Positions 34,100-47,860 of a stretch of DNA of 64,000 nucleotides are shown here, piece by piece. The position numbers were made by a program, and so were the translations under genes. The first letter of the stretch is position 1. The number at the start of each line of letters is the position of its first letter. This DNA is from Punica granatum (Eukaryota; Streptophyta; Magnoliopsida; Myrtales; Lythraceae): NCBI RefSeq assembly GCF_007655135.1, contig NC_045129.1, forward strand, positions 28,955,122 to 29,019,121, read 5' to 3'. The notes beneath the pieces are model-generated. The model searched no databases, was not told the DNA's origin, and saw nothing but the letters and a program-made list of their open reading frames with translations.

Positions 34100-36670
34100 C
34101 GGTCACATCTCCGATCGGAGAATGATCCCTGCCCACCCTCCACTGTGGCCATCAACCAGTCACTAGGGCAACATGCACTCTTCCCTAAACTCTCTTTTAC
34201 ATTTATTCATGAATGGGCTCCAGGCTTGAACAAACCCTTCAAGTGGCACTAGGACCATCCCAGAGATGCTCTATTGGTTCTGTCGGACCTATTCGACTCG
34301 CCTGTCCTCATGAGACCCGGTTCCTCGAGCCTTCCCTAGGACGGCTGCGCATGCCAACCCGCAATCGGGGAAAGTAAACCTATGCGGCCCCTAGCCACGG
34401 TCTGCCCACTCCAGGGTGGCGATGACTAGATCTCGGAATTGAGTGTTCCCTACGCGCGACACCCCATGGGTCGCGCGCTGGACAATGGGACTTCCCATGG
34501 GATCACTTTACATTTCTTACTGTACATTCCACCGAACAATCGCCTAATGTACCATCTTCTTTGTCATCTCTCACAGGGACACGCCGGTCAAAAGCAAAAA
34601 AACAATACACGGGTTCACATCTCCCTGAGAATTCCTCTCGGACCCTTTTCCTCATACTTCGACGAGAGAGGTTTCCGACGAATATGTACCCCCTATGAAG
34701 CCGACGACGGAAGCGTCCGAACGAGCCGCGTACCTTCAGCACAACCGTCTCAATCGAAAAACAAGCATGCCTATCGGCTTCGAGAGCACACCTCTCTAAC
34801 GTACAACTGATGCTGGAGCCACAAGCACGATCGGGGACGATGGTTGTACAAGGCGCCCACCACAGGTCACATTAACAATGAAGATTGGGGCATTCACGTT
34901 CATCATTCAGACCGAGACCACCTCGAACATCATCCGGCCACGATGAGCATTTCCAAGCGACGTACGCTGGGGCATCCCCGGCTGAAGCTCGCGACTACAC
35001 GATCTCGGCAAGCGACGTACACTGGGGCATCCCTGGTTAAAGTTCGCCCTGAGGTCGCCATAGTGGGTCACTCCAACAAACGACACTGGAACGTTCCTAG
35101 TCTTCCGTATCAAGAATGGGCATCTTCCACAGCAAGCATCAAGACAACCTCGGTCACACACTCCCTAGGGCAGTTTTGCATTTTCTTTCTCTAGATAATA
35201 GGGGAAATCACTTGTAAAGATTGCAAGGACGAAGAACACGGTGTTCGGTTTCCGAATGCGTGAAGAGCAAACATCAAGTCTCCGCGAGGCAAAGCGCATC
35301 AAAACACCCGCAATAACGAAAAAGTCGCGAAAAGTAAAACAAATACATGGGGACACGATACAAACCCCAGCTGCAAGAAGAAAAAAAACAGAGCGAAAAG
35401 ATGCGGGAAAAAACCGCCAATGAAGAGAGAGAGAAAAGATGCGGGAAAAACCCGCCAATGAACAAAACAAGGCACCGCCGAGATATAAAATTCTGGCACC
35501 GCCAATCCAAAAGAAATGAACAAATCCCGACAAAAAGGGAAGAACCAGTCGCAACTCCTCAACGAAGACAGAACGTAACGCACTCGGAGGTTGAATTATT
35601 CGAACCCTTCGCCCTTGCAAACTCGAGAGACAAAAGAATCGAACCTGCTAGGTCGAAAACCCCTCGGGGCGATCTAGGCAAAAGTTAGGGCAAAACAGAG
35701 GCACGACTGAAAATCCTGAGGCGGGCGGTCGTGGCAAAAGGAGAGTCCATCCCCTTTAGGTTGAGAGGTACGGCCCCGATGCGGGTAATCGTAGCAAAAT
35801 GAGAGTAAAATAAGAGATAAACAAAACAGTCACCCTAGGCCTTCGCACACTACGCGGACCAGGGATCCCCAAGGGAAATGGCCAGGTTATCTACTCCAAC
35901 ACGATCCCCGATCGGCTTTCCTACCGAGCTCAACCGTCCAAGGCGGATTCTTCTTCAAGCACAGCGGGCGACCAAGCACGCAATCCAAACAGTTCAAGAC
36001 AGCCAACACTAACCGAAGGACGGAAGAGAAAGGGGGTACATCTCACGGCATGCGAGAATCTGTGTATCCTTTCAGCCTTGGACAACGTGCTCCCCAAGCT
36101 TTCTCTTTTCTCTTTGTCATTGCACAACTCCAAAATGGGTCACAGCCACCCTTCAATCGGCTACCACAAAGTCAAAATCCTAGACATTTCTTTCCGTGAG
36201 TCTAGTCATAACACTTTGGAAATGACTAGACCGCGGTTTGACAAAATTTGAACAAAAATTCCCCGTGCGGGTTACAAATGTAGCCGCCCTACGGCACCCT
36301 GATGAGAAGGGTCCTAAGTTCACGGACGCGTCGAACAACCGATAGAGCCACTTGGGCACCTTTGAGAACGTCTCGATATGCCCATGTAAGGCCAATAGGA
36401 GCCCCGGAGGCCTTGCATCAGGGCCTCTGAAAGCGAGACCCCCATTCGCATCACCGAAGCAAAAAAACTCTCCACGGGTCGCCCAGGTGACCCAAAACTG
36501 AAGAGCATGCGTCACAAACACTTCCTTTTACCTGTGCTTACAAATCGCTATTAATCCCATGACTTACTAATGATGTCAAGATCACAGGTACAATAAATAC
36601 AAGAACTACGGCAGACTCTGATTTTCGACCCCTCGGGATACGTAGGCCCTCCACCACAGAGCTCGAGTCC
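34100..36670 (+). other. Conserved non-coding interior of element B
   Basis: Collinear with 18480-20760 of A, including the recognisable block CGAACC(T/C)GCTAGGTCGAAAAC. Frames are not conserved. The 151-residue minus-strand ORF (35165-35620) is not open in A and is judged incidental. Confidence 0.6.
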
Positions 36671-36901
36671 CACATCACAAGACTGGACCATCCCCAACAA
36701 ACAGGTCATGCTCTCGATACGCCAAAAACCGTCGAGGGATGCTCCACGCTACCAAACGACCGACGTCCAAAGATGGGCAAGCATCGGGGAATCATCATCA
36801 GTCATCGCACGAGATGCAATCCAGGCCCAATGCCAAGCAAACCACGTCGCCTGACGCTTTACGCGATCCTCGAGTAAGTGTCTCGGGTCTGTCCCAGGTT
36901 T

Positions 36902-38876
36902 CAACCCCAAGCCACAGCTCAACCCCAAGCCACGGCTCAATCTCCAAGCCGCGGCTAAAACCCAAAATTTGGTGGCTCCAAGCTCCAAGAAGCTCCCCCC
37001 TCCACACATTTCAAATTCCTTCTTACACCTATCACTTCCCATCACTCCCCCATCACTTCCCATCACTTCTCCCTTACTTCCCCTACACTCTAAGTGACAC
37101 AAACCCCCCCTAACCCCTCTTCAAAAATTCGGCAGCCCCATAATCCCCCTCAAAATCACACTTAATTTCACTAATTTTGCATCATTAGCCTTCTTATATA
37201 AGCCTCTTGGGTCATTAACTTAATCACAACTCAATTTCCATTCTCTCTCAAGCTTTCTCACTCTAGGAGAACCTCCATAACCCTCTCAAACTCCAGCAAT
37301 CAGCCCTGGTCATTCAGCCCAAGCACAGCCCCGTCCAAGGCCGAAAATGCCGGAAAACTCAACCGTTTTCCGGCGACCGCCATCCAACCCAATCCAAACT
37401 TGACCAAACTTCATATCCCATACGTATTGGACCTTCCGAGTCCATTTACGGTGTTAGTTTTGCCCTTTGAAGTCATCTAGGTCCCGTTTCAGCCCAATCC
37501 AGATTCGGGTCCCTAGGGAGTTACCCGGTTTCTAGGCGAGTTCTTCATTCCCGACTCATACGAGCCTCAAACAAACTACATATCCCACATGTATTCGACC
37601 TCCCCAGTCCATTTCCGGTGTTAGTTTTGCAATTTGAAGCTCCCAGCAGCCCAAACCAGCTCTGTCCAAAACCGGGTTTCGTAGGTGTTTTTACGGCTTC
37701 CCGGACATTTCCACTACCATTACGACTATGGCGAGTCGTGCCATCATTTCCTAGGGGTTCCTCATGACCCTCACTCTCCCCCGTGACAAGGTGGTCGCAT
37801 GCCGAGAGCCGCTCAACCGCGCACCACCGCCATTTCTCTCTTTTCTCCCTTCACAGATTTTTTCCAGTTTTTACCGGTTTTCTTTGCATTTCTCAGGAAA
37901 ATCGACATGTCTAATCTTCACGAAACCACTGCAGGCATGATCCTCAGTCAGTTAGGAGTCCAATTCCACCGATCTTGCACCAAAAGACCACCGGGAAACT
38001 CCCGTAGAGTCGTTTCGTCATCGGGTGCCAGTCGGGTTTGTTCCTCTGGTCGTCTTTTCTAACCCGAACTTTGCAGGAACGAACAGGTCAGCTCGGGTTG
38101 AATCTCGCTACGAGCCATCTATCACCGTGTTCTTCACTCAGTTAGGAGTCCAATGCCACCGACCTTGCATCAAAAGACCACCGGGAGCCTCCTGTAGAGC
38201 CTTTTCCTTGCCGGGTGCCAGTCGGGTCTGTTTGTCCCGACTGGATCCGTCTTTTTTTTACTAACCCGACTTTGTTTTTGATTTCCGAAAAATCTACGCA
38301 TGCTCTCCTTCCGAAACCACCACAGGCATGATCCTCAGTGAGTTAGGAGTCCAATGCCACCGACCTTGCAGCAAAATACCACCGGGAGCCTCCGGGACAG
38401 CCATTTCTTTCTGACATGCCCAGTCGGGTCAGTTCCGCCCAGTCGGTTCTGTTTTCTGCTGGCTAACCCGACTTTGTTTTCGATTTCCAGAAAATCTACG
38501 CATACTCTCCTTCCGAAACTACAACAGGCGCGATCCTTAGTCTCTTGGGAATCCAACGCAACTGGCCCCGCGCGAAAATTCTATCCCGATCAACCGGTAC
38601 AGCCCCGACAAGCCAGACTGCCAGTCAGGTCTGCTAGTCGACCCGACTGCACCGGTTCGGGTCTGTTCGTTCCAGCCGAGTCTCCCGACTCCCTTTGCCA
38701 CTTCTCCGACTCTTTCCTCGTGTTCCGAGGCTAGGTAACATTTCTCTACGACTTAAATGGGTCTAGGTCTCCGATTTCTGCTTGTTATGGGGTGATAAAT
38801 TGTTAATACACATGTTGCACGTAAACTAGGGTCTTCATGCGATTCTATGCACTACCATGCAATTTCATGCACGTTT
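36902..38876 (+). repeat. 1.97-kb LTR fragment embedded in the interior of element B
   Basis: Nearly identical to 27730-29692 and about 40330-42297, same orientation. It includes the TATA box and the ~200-bp units but no LTR end. It resembles the 3' LTR more than the 5' LTR at several diagnostic places, for example CCATTACGACTATGG and CAATTCCACCG. The six bases TTTCAA occur at both junctions, so it joined by microhomology, template switching or recombination rather than normal integration. Confidence 0.75.
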
Positions 38877-39205
38877 CAAATTCCTGTTCGGGTCCATCCC
38901 GGTTTCAAAATTCATGTTTCGGGTCCATCCCAGTTTTAAACTTCCTGTTCGGGTCCATCCCGGTTTTAAATTCCTGTTCAGGTCCATCCTGGTTTTAAAT
39001 TTCTGCATTCGGGTCCATCCCCGCCACATCCAGGTCTATCCTGGCTCATCTGCATTCGGGTCCATCCCGGCCACATTCAGGTCTATCCTGGCTCATCCGC
39101 ATTCCACATTCAGGTCTATCCTGGCTCATCTGCATTCGGGTCCATCCCGGCCACATTCAGGTCTTTCCTGGCTTATCTGCATTCGGGTCCATCCCGGTTT
39201 TAATT
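38873..39205 (+). repeat. Tandem array upstream of the B polypurine tract
   Basis: Units of about 30-50 bp centred on TTCGGGTCCATCCCGG, alternating further right with CACATTCAGGTCTATCCTGG and CTCATCTGCA. The core GG(A/G)TCCA(C/T)CCCG is shared with the array in A; the spacers differ. Same location, in the 3' untranslated region. Confidence 0.75.
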
Positions 39206-39337
39206 TCACACAATATCCCAATATATCCAAGCAGGGCACGAGCAGCCATGGGGGAACGGCATCAGAGCAGTCACCGGGCGCAAAGTGGGGGTGCTTCTTA
39301 TAATCTTTGGCTACATCCTCTAACCGAGCATGCAATC

Positions 39338-39351
39338 AAAGAAGGGTAAGC
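39338..39351 (+). other. Polypurine tract of element B
   Basis: AAAGAAGGGTAAGC immediately before TGTCAGCACCCC, the 3' LTR start. Mirrors element A. Confidence 0.6.
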
Positions 39352-42300
39352 TGTCAGCACCCCATTTTGGACCACTGGCTTCCTACACGAGAATCTCCGA
39401 CTAAAGTCCGGGTTATTATTCATCACCCGACGATCAGAGGCGAACATGCGGGCATAGAGACGTGAATTACAAGAGAAAAATAGGGTGCACCAAAAAAGAT
39501 AGAGGAGAACCGTCAGAAGAACAGACAAACAAGGAACCCCGAAAACAGCGGAGCCGGCACAGTGACACTATTCATCACCGAATCACTGAAACATCGAAAG
39601 GTGCCCAATATGGGACTCTAAAAATCCCTCTCAGTGCCAAAATGACCAACGACACGTCCGAGCGCGTTTCGGGGGCATACCACTTAAGCCGGGACACCCC
39701 CGATCTCTCACGGACACCTTTTCTGACAGGGTTCCCGGGGTCCGATCCACTGACAAGTAAACGGCACCCCAAAATGGGCCTACAGGCACCGAGGGACCAC
39801 TGGGGTCATGGAACAAGCTTCAGACGACCTCTTAAAACTCTACGGGGTTTTCCAAGGAACGTTTCGGTGGTAGCGACCGCCTCCCGGTGAATCTTCGGGG
39901 CACGTCCACGGAAAACAGAGATCACAGCGATCCTCGAACACCTCAAGACATTCGGGAAACACTGAGAAAGCCCCGGTCACAAGTCCCCAGGTCTTCCCAA
40001 GACAACGGTCTTCGGTCGAGGACGACGAGCCAACGATCCCACACGAGGCAAAAGGGTCACCGAAACAAACATTAAGATGCACAAAGGGCAATCGGAGACC
40101 GGGGACGCTCAACTCCACTCCGAATGTCCGAACAGGGCAAAACCGACTCTCGAGGCGCCGAGTCGCCCGAACATTCGCTCACGCGACGAATGGCGATATT
40201 AGGCTCATTCAAATCCTCTTCGTTCAAGCATTCCAAATCTATAAATTAATCGGACATCGGAGATCGAACGCGCGTTCAATCAAGTCTCAAGCTTTTTTTG
40301 GCTTTTCTCTTAATCGAATGGGACTCACAGCTCAGCCAAGCCACGGCTCAATCTCCAAGCCGCTGCTAAAACCCAAAATTCGGTGGCTCCAAGCTCCAAG
40401 AAGCTCCCCCCTCCACACATTTCAAATTCCTTCTTACACCTATCACTTCCCATCACTTCCCCATCACTTCCCATCACTTCTCCCTTACTTCCCCTACACT
40501 CTAAGTGACACAAACCCCTCCCTAACCCTTCTTCAAAAATTCGGCAGCCCCATAATCCCCCTCAAAATCACACTTAATTTCACAAATTTTGCATCATTAG
40601 CCTTCTTATATAAGCCTCTTGGGTCATTAACTTAATCACAACTCAATTTCCATTCTCTCTCAAGCTTTCTCACTCTAGGAGAACCTCCATAACCCTCTCA
40701 AACTCCCGCAATCAGCCCTGGTCGTTCAGCCCAAGCACAGTCCCGTCCAAGGCCGAAAATGCCGGAAAACTCAACCGTTTTCCAGCGACCGCCATCCAAC
40801 CCGATCCAAACTTGACCAAACTTCATATCCCACACGTATTCGACCTTTCGAGTCCATTTACGGTGTTAGTTTTGCCCTTTGAAGTCATCTAGGTCCCGTT
40901 TCAGCCCAATCCAGATTCGGGTCCCTAGGGAGTTTCCCGGTTTCTAGGCGAGTTCTTCCTTCCCGACTCATACGAGCCTCAAACAAACTACACATCCCAC
41001 ATGTATTCGACCTCCCGAGTCCATTTCTGGTGTTAGTTTTGCGATTTGAAGCTCCCAGCAGCCCGAACCAGCTCTGTCCAGAACCGGGTTTCGTAGGTGT
41101 TTTCACGGCTTCCCGGGCTTCCTGGACATTTCCACTACCATTACGACTATGGCGAGTCGTGCCATCATTTCCTAGGGGTTCCTCATGACCCTCACTCTCC
41201 CCCGTGACAAGGTGGTCGCATGCCGAGAGCCGCTCAACCGTGCACCACCGCCATTTCTCTCTTTTCTCCCTTCACAGATTTTTTCCAGTTTTTACCGGTT
41301 TTCTTTGCATTTCTCAGAAAAATCGACATGTCTAATCTTCACGAATCCACTGCAGGCATGATCCTCAGTCAGTTAGGAGTCCAATTCCACCGATCTTGCA
41401 CCAAAAGACCACCGGGAGCCTCCCGTAGAGTCGTTTCGTCATCGGGTGCCAGTCGGGTTTGTTCATCTGGTCGTCTTTTCTAACCCGAATTTTGCAGGAA
41501 CGCACAGGTCAGCTCCGGTTGAATCTCGCTACGAGTCACCTATCACCGTGTTTCTCACTCAGTTAGGAGTCCAATGCCACCGACCTTGCATCAAAAGACT
41601 ACCGGGAGCCTCCTGTAGAGCCTTTTCCTTGCCGGGTGCCAGTCGGGTCTGTTTGTCCCGACTGGATCCGTCTTTTTTTTACTAACCCGACTTTGTTTTT
41701 GATTTTCGGAAAATCTACGCATGCTCTCCTTCCGAAACCACCACAGGCATGATCCTCAGTGAGTTAGGAGTCCAATGCCACCGACCTTGCAGCAAAATAC
41801 CACCGGGAGCCTCCGGGACAGCCATTTCTTTCTGACATGCCCAGTCGGGTCAGTTCCGCCCAGTCGGTTCTGTTTTCTGCTGGCTAACCCGACTTTGTTT
41901 TCGATTTCCAGAAAATCTACGCATGCTCTCCTTCCGAAACTACTACAGGCGTGATCCTTAGTCTCTTGGGAATCCAACGCAATTGGCCCCGCGCGAAAAT
42001 TCCATCCCGATCAACCGGTACAGCCCCGACAAGCCAGACTGCCAGTCGGGTCTGCTAGTCGACCCGACTGCACCGGTTCGGGTTTGTTCGTTCCAGCCGA
42101 GTCTCCCGACTCCCTTTGCCACTTCTCCGACTCTTTCCTCGTGTTCCGAGGCGAGGTAACATTTCTCTACGACTTAAATGGGTCTAGGTCTTCGATTTCC
42201 GCTTGTTATGGGGTGATAAATTGTTAATATACATGTTGCACGTAAACTAGGGTCTTCATGCGATTCCATGCATTACCATGCAATTTCATGCACGTTTACT

Positions 42301-44962
42301 CTCCGTATTATATCCGTATGACGTATAAATGCATGTATCATGATGGGAAACGGCTTGGATCGAGATAGGAGAGACCCCTTGGCCACGGTAGAGTCATGGG
42401 AGCCCACGGTCTAGTCCCAAGGGAGGGACCCGTGAACTCCCTTGATTTACCCGAGACTAGAACGGTCTCTTTTCCCCGAAACTAGCCGGTTCCCATGCCT
42501 TTGTCATCGATCTCCGCGTGTAATGCGTTAACATGATGGAAAAAAACTTAAGTCGGGGTTGAAGAGGTCGCCTTGACCCGTGTAAGCCACGGAAACTCAC
42601 GATTATTCCCCATGGGAGGTGGCCGAGAGTTTCCTTGGACCACACGGGTCCAAGGAGCTCTCTTTTGCCCCGAAATCAGTCGGTTCCCGTATTTATTTTA
42701 TTTTATTTTATTTCGTTGTTGCATGAGCCGACGTCGTTTTATCGATTCCCTTTAAATACGATATTTACGTTTGCATTATGTGCTTATTTGCGCACCCAAG
42801 ATCATGGCGGCATCGGCTTTATAGAATGTGTTTTATTATCATGTTTGACGTTTTACGCATGCAAGAAACGGTCAAAACCGATTCTTGGAATTGATTGTAA
42901 TCACAATTTTCATTTAATCATTGGTTTCATGTTAATTTGTATGTTAGGTACGTTAATATCGACCAATCATTTCATTGATCCATAACAATTGAGGTTCGCG
43001 ATCTCAATCATTAAACCACTTCACAAACGGGAAACAGGACGTACCATTCGGCTTAACGAACCATTCGGCCTAAGTAATTGGATAAATCGAATATCAACTC
43101 GTAAACACGTCAACGAATCACTAAACGGTGAGAGTGCCCTTTTAAAATTCACAATTTCAAAACATCGAGACACATAACACGAATAGAATTAGTGTCTAGG
43201 GAGCACTCGTGCGCTATGACTCGAGTCAAGCCCGATTTGAGGAGGCTCATGTCTAAGTGCGCGAGTCCTCTTTGGACCTCTTCGTGTCATGCGATCCCAA
43301 CTTCCACATACACGCCCTACACGTTTTACTGTTCAAAGGGCATGACCATCATTTCATGATTCGCCGACATTCTAGGCGTTAGGGAGACCGAAACACCTCG
43401 ATCTATGGACGAAAAAGGGCAACCCGTTCGGGTGCGAGTTTCATTCGTACGGCCGATTCCGTTCACTTTCGGTATTTCTATCTTCCTATCGTAGATTTGG
43501 TGGTGAACCTTTTTATTTCAGTTGCAAAAGACGAAGAACCGGATTAATCATGTACTTGACTTGAACAAACATTAGATAATGGATAGGTGGAATATTAGAT
43601 TCCAATCTAGAGTCAAGATACAAGTTTGGTTAATTCGGTGAAACCGCAGTGTCATCTCACTGAATAAGGATTCTAAAACAAATTCACACATGTAATCGGT
43701 TTAGAACCATATTCTAGCCCACCATCTATGTTTGCCTAGGTTAGACACATTGTTTGCAAATCAACCCCGGTCGATAACTGATTAAATCACGTACATTCGA
43801 CTTAATACACAACTTGTCTGTATTCACCTACGTTTGTCAGTGGTTATCTGTTTTCCATCAGTTTTATCAGTTTTCTTCTGTTTTCCATTTGCTTTTGTTG
43901 ATTTGTTGCGGCTCGGGTCCGAGCCCATAGGTTACGTGTTGCACGGGGTCCAACGCCCCAAATCACCAAACACGAGGTCCAACGCCTCCTAACTCACTGA
44001 GTGCGTGCAACCCGAGTACGGAATGGGATCTAGCCTCGAGTCACCATCACACTCCAAATATGGCCTATGTGGAAGGCAATTTGGATTGGATGTGTGAAAC
44101 GTGTTTAGATATCACCCAGGAGCTCGATCGGTCCAACGGTTACAGTGGGAATTAATTGGTTCTCTTGCAAACCGTCGGTTCGATTGGACCCGACCCCCTG
44201 CTCTTTGAGCCCGCGTTGCCTTAATTTATTTATCGGTCATTCAAAACACACGGTGAGCCGGAGCGAAATATTGGCCCAATGCAAACCGATCGGGATCCAT
44301 TTACTTATTCAGTTGCACTTTGTAATTATTCGAGAGAACATCGCGAAGATTTTATTTGTATATTCATTCATTCACTTGTAAGGATCCCCGATCGGCGAGC
44401 GAGAGGTCCGAGTGTCGAACCGGTCAAGTTGGTCTATTGTCACCAAGAGATGAGTAAGCTCGAATACTCGCGGTCTCGGTCCGCGCAGGGAATCGACCAT
44501 CACGGTTCGATGAACTGTAACGATAAAATAGTGAACCGATTCCTCGACACACAAGTCTACTCATCTTTCGGATCCTTGGCCCAACTCGATTGATTCACCG
44601 GCTTTACGGTGTCAAAACGGGCGAGTCAAGTGCAACCCTTAATCACGCGGTAAATAAAATAAAACGGCAAGCTTAGCAAACTAGAGTACTGAAAGGGCGT
44701 GCGGGATATAGGCCCGCACGTAATAGAACCCTCGAATTCGGAATTCTCGGTTCCCTATGACCATTGCCTTAGCATTTAGGTGTACCCCGTACCCCTAGAC
44801 CCGGGTAACTTGCCGACCCTCGATCTCCGGGTCGTAAAATGACAAGTGGCGACTCCTTCTCACGTGTATCCGTCGCGCGTCCCCGGGAAGGTGGACTTCC
44901 CCAAGCCGCGTTGCATAGGCTTCGCGCATGCGTGCCCCGACGAGATTAAATTCGGGTGCGCA
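39352..44962 (+). repeat. 3' LTR of element B (about 5.6 kb, full length)
   Basis: TGTCAGCACCCCATTTTGG to GATTAAATTCGGGTGCGCA. Best-preserved complete LTR in the window. TATA box 40607-40613. The sequence after 44962 (TAGTGACAAC) is outside the element. Confidence 0.82.
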
Positions 44963-45239
44963 TAGTGACAACTTTTAAAAACGTGTTAGTAAGCGAAAAT
45001 AAGGTAAAAATAGTGTTATATGGGTTATTTTCCCTATTTAAAATCGATTGTGTGAAACGAGAACGAATCCACGTGAATTGAATCTCATGTTCACTCAGCC
45101 TTAAGGAATAAAATCTACTAAAAGCATCAAAACTGGCTTAATTGATCACTTGAGTTTAAAACCGGCAATTCAAGTGATCATGTGATTTTGTGTACCCATG
45201 TTCATAGGCTTTGGACTGTTTAAGTGCATTTTTTATTAA
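44963..45239. other. Unassigned AT-rich sequence after element B
   Basis: No gene, no clear repeat relation seen. Confidence 0.3.
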
Positions 45240-46050
45240 AACCTCACACGAATCGAATTAATCATATAAACTCGGCCAAAAATCAATTTTAACTTCGACA
45301 CGGTCAGGGATTAGAATTCCATTCGAACAGTCCATCAATGATCGATTGGATGATTCGAAACCCGTAAAACCAAAAGCATTAGGTAACCCACTCAAATTAA
45401 TCAATCCCACACGCGTAGTAATTGAGACGATCCATTCGACTAACCAATTTACTTGACACTTAAATAAATCGCGCAAATCGCTAATAACCTGTAATCGAGT
45501 CGATAAATCATGATCTGATAGTCGTGCCCTTTTCAAAATCCATAATTTTTAGCAAATTACTGAGACATGTGGCTCGTGTAGCATGGACATCGAAGAAGGG
45601 CTCGCGCATCCTGACTCAAGTCTAGGCTCGATTTAAGGCGGCTCGAGTCGGAATGTGGGAGATCTTCTAAGATCACTTCCGGACAAATCGATCGGTCTTT
45701 TGGCTTCCTCGGGATCCACCCGACCCTAGTGGATCTAGGGGATCAGTTGATACAGGCTACCGACCGAGGTGGCCCGCGTCATAGTCTCAATTTCTTTTCA
45801 CAAATACATTTTTCCTCACAAAGGCAAGACGATCGGTTTAAGACTTACCAACGATCCTAGGGTTTAGATTGATGGAAACACTTCGAGCCACGGGAAGAGA
45901 TGGGTAGCTCGTGCGGGCGCAACTTTCATCTGCACAATCCTTTCTCTCCGACTAAAGTGTTTCAGTCATTTTAATGTAAATCAGGCACTTAGGAGCGTGG
46001 ATCCGATACGCGAGCGGGGAAACCCATGAAAAGTTGTTCGGTCCTTCACA
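45240..46050 (+). repeat. Old diverged LTR fragment of the same family
   Basis: Matches the U5 half of the A LTR (about 25200-25690): AAATAAATCGC, TGTAATC, GTGCCCTTTT, ACTGAGACA, CGATTT(A/G)AGGCGG and GAAACACTTCGAGCCACG blocks occur in order. Strongly diverged, boundaries approximate. Confidence 0.6.
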
Positions 46051-47300
46051 AGACATGAGTAGAGACCTTGGTAATCCCGTGGTGTTTTCGCTTTCCCCAT
46101 CTCCTAAGTCAGGGCTTTAAATCGGAGTTCATTTATTATAAAACACAATATCAGATTAATCACACACTGGACATAATCAAATATACGGGAACGAGCAGGT
46201 CAAACACTTGCTGTATTTTTCGAGCTGAGTTGAATGGGAAGCTCGATTGCTTGATTCCTTGGTCAATTAGACTTAACTAGTCGCCAATGGCTGTAATCGG
46301 TGGCTCTCTTGGCCTAATTAGGCTAAATTGTGTATAATGATATAATCATTGTAAATTCTCTCGATTCTCTCTTTAATTGATGTATGATGGTGTATGTGGT
46401 GATGACCGAGTGGGCTAAGGTGTAGGTAGATGTCAATTAGGCTCAATTTCACCATTTAGAGTTCAATTAGGCCTAATCAAGTGGAAATTAGCAAAATTTA
46501 CGCTTTGCCACTTAAATTCATCTCTAATTGAGCTAATTTTATGTGTATAGGTTAGATTGGACATGTACAAGTGTGGCCGATTGTTTGTATGTAAATGATC
46601 AAGTCAATTTTAGTCCAATATTGTAAATTTCTAATTAAGCTTAACCATGTAAATTTGAAATAATCTCATGGGATTTGGGTTAATTAGCAAATAAATTATG
46701 ATTCTCAAGATCTAGGAAGGTCTTTTGTGACCTTGAGTTGATGTCAATAGGACTGTTGGGGAAATATTAATTGAATGAGTGTTTCAATTTGCTTAATTGT
46801 CGAGATAATTAAACATGTACTCAATTTTGTGTGTAAATTGATTTTAAAATGGTTAATCATGTATTTTGACAAGTAAAATTAGGATCATTTTTGTAGATTT
46901 TTGGGATAATTGGCTAATTAACGTAAATATGGCCATGCTAATAAAATAAGAAAATCGAAAAACTGTGAATTAAAATATGTAGAGATATGAAATAAAATTT
47001 AGAATTTTTAGGTTAGGACCTTAGGCCCATTTCTCCCTTTTTTGGGCCTTAAGCCTAGGATATTCCCACTCAGCTTACATGTGAATGATTGGCTTGAATG
47101 TATGGCCATGTATATATGTTGGCTTGAATGTATGATCCATTTACTTTGACCTAAACGTATGGCCCGTTTCACTTTTCTTGGTCCGAATGTGTGGCTCATT
47201 TTTAGAGTCGAATTGTATAATTGTATATAAGCATGTGTATCGTGCAGAGTCTGTGGTATGAGTAGAAGCACCCGTGTCGATCGCCCAACTCGTCTCATGG
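46051..47300. other. AT-rich intergenic DNA, no gene recognised
   Basis: Many short AATTAGGC/TAATTAGC phrases suggest an old degraded repeat. No conserved ORF. Confidence 0.35.
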
Positions 47301-47304
47301 CATG

Positions 47305-47860
47305 CTAGATTAACAGTCTCGCAGTCATAAACGAGGAGAAAATCTTTAACAACAGTGGCAACTCATTCTTCATCACTGTTGTCATCATTCTTATTCTCAT
47401 TGTTCTTGTTCTTGGACCCACAACTCTTGCTACAATTTCGAATGCGATTAGAATTTTAAACCAAGTCATCGTGGAAACAATACTATGTTCATCACTTGTC
47501 ACGTCAAACATCCACGCAAACTTTAAACAATCTCTACTCACAGGGATGGAGCAATCATGCCGTGAAGATTCCCAGTTAAAATTCAAACCATAAACTGTTA
47601 CGGGACGAATATTAGCCACCAGCCAGTCATGGAGGGAATGATCAAGGAAAGCAGGTAGAAGAATGGATGGAACCAAGCCAGCCCATGCCTGCCTCGCGTA
47701 ATTACAGTCCCACAAGACATGAACAATGGTTTCCAGTGTTGCGCGACACTTCTAATAGAGAGCAGAAGATGCAATGCTCCCATGAACACGATGTTCATTT
47801 GTTAGCAGCCGTTCTTGCGCTTCCATCTTTCACTTAGATCTGCCTCAGTACTGATGCCTT
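47305..47860 (-). pseudogene. LINE (non-LTR retrotransposon) remnant: RT zinc-binding region
   Basis: Across two minus-strand frames the text reads LTNEHRVHGSIASS, CRATLETIVHVLWDCNYAR and then QAWAGLVPSILLPAFLDH. This fits the C-terminal zinc-binding region of plant LINE reverse transcriptases (C-x-C...E..xHxxxxC..A...W). A stop and a frame change break it. The downstream open part (to 47305) has a weak RNase H-like look. No RT core remains. Confidence 0.6.

Larger units (their letters stand above)
27143..44962 (+). mobile_element. Element B: second giant LTR retrotransposon of the family, 5'-truncated, no gag
   Basis: 5' LTR 27143-32333 lacks about the first 424 bp seen in the 3' LTR (39352-44962). 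Interior is 32334-39351. LTRs end in GTGCGCA. PBS, ORF1 remnant, shared non-coding block, tandem array and purine tract come in the same order as in A. No gag or pol motif was found. The two LTRs are nearly identical over long stretches, clearly closer than the A pair, so B is younger. Because the left end is lost, no target duplication can be tested. Confidence 0.82.

Noticed and set aside
35165..35620. 151-codon hydrophobic, Phe-rich minus-strand ORF
   Set aside because: Antisense to the non-coding interior of B; the matching region of A is not open, so no selection for coding is apparent.
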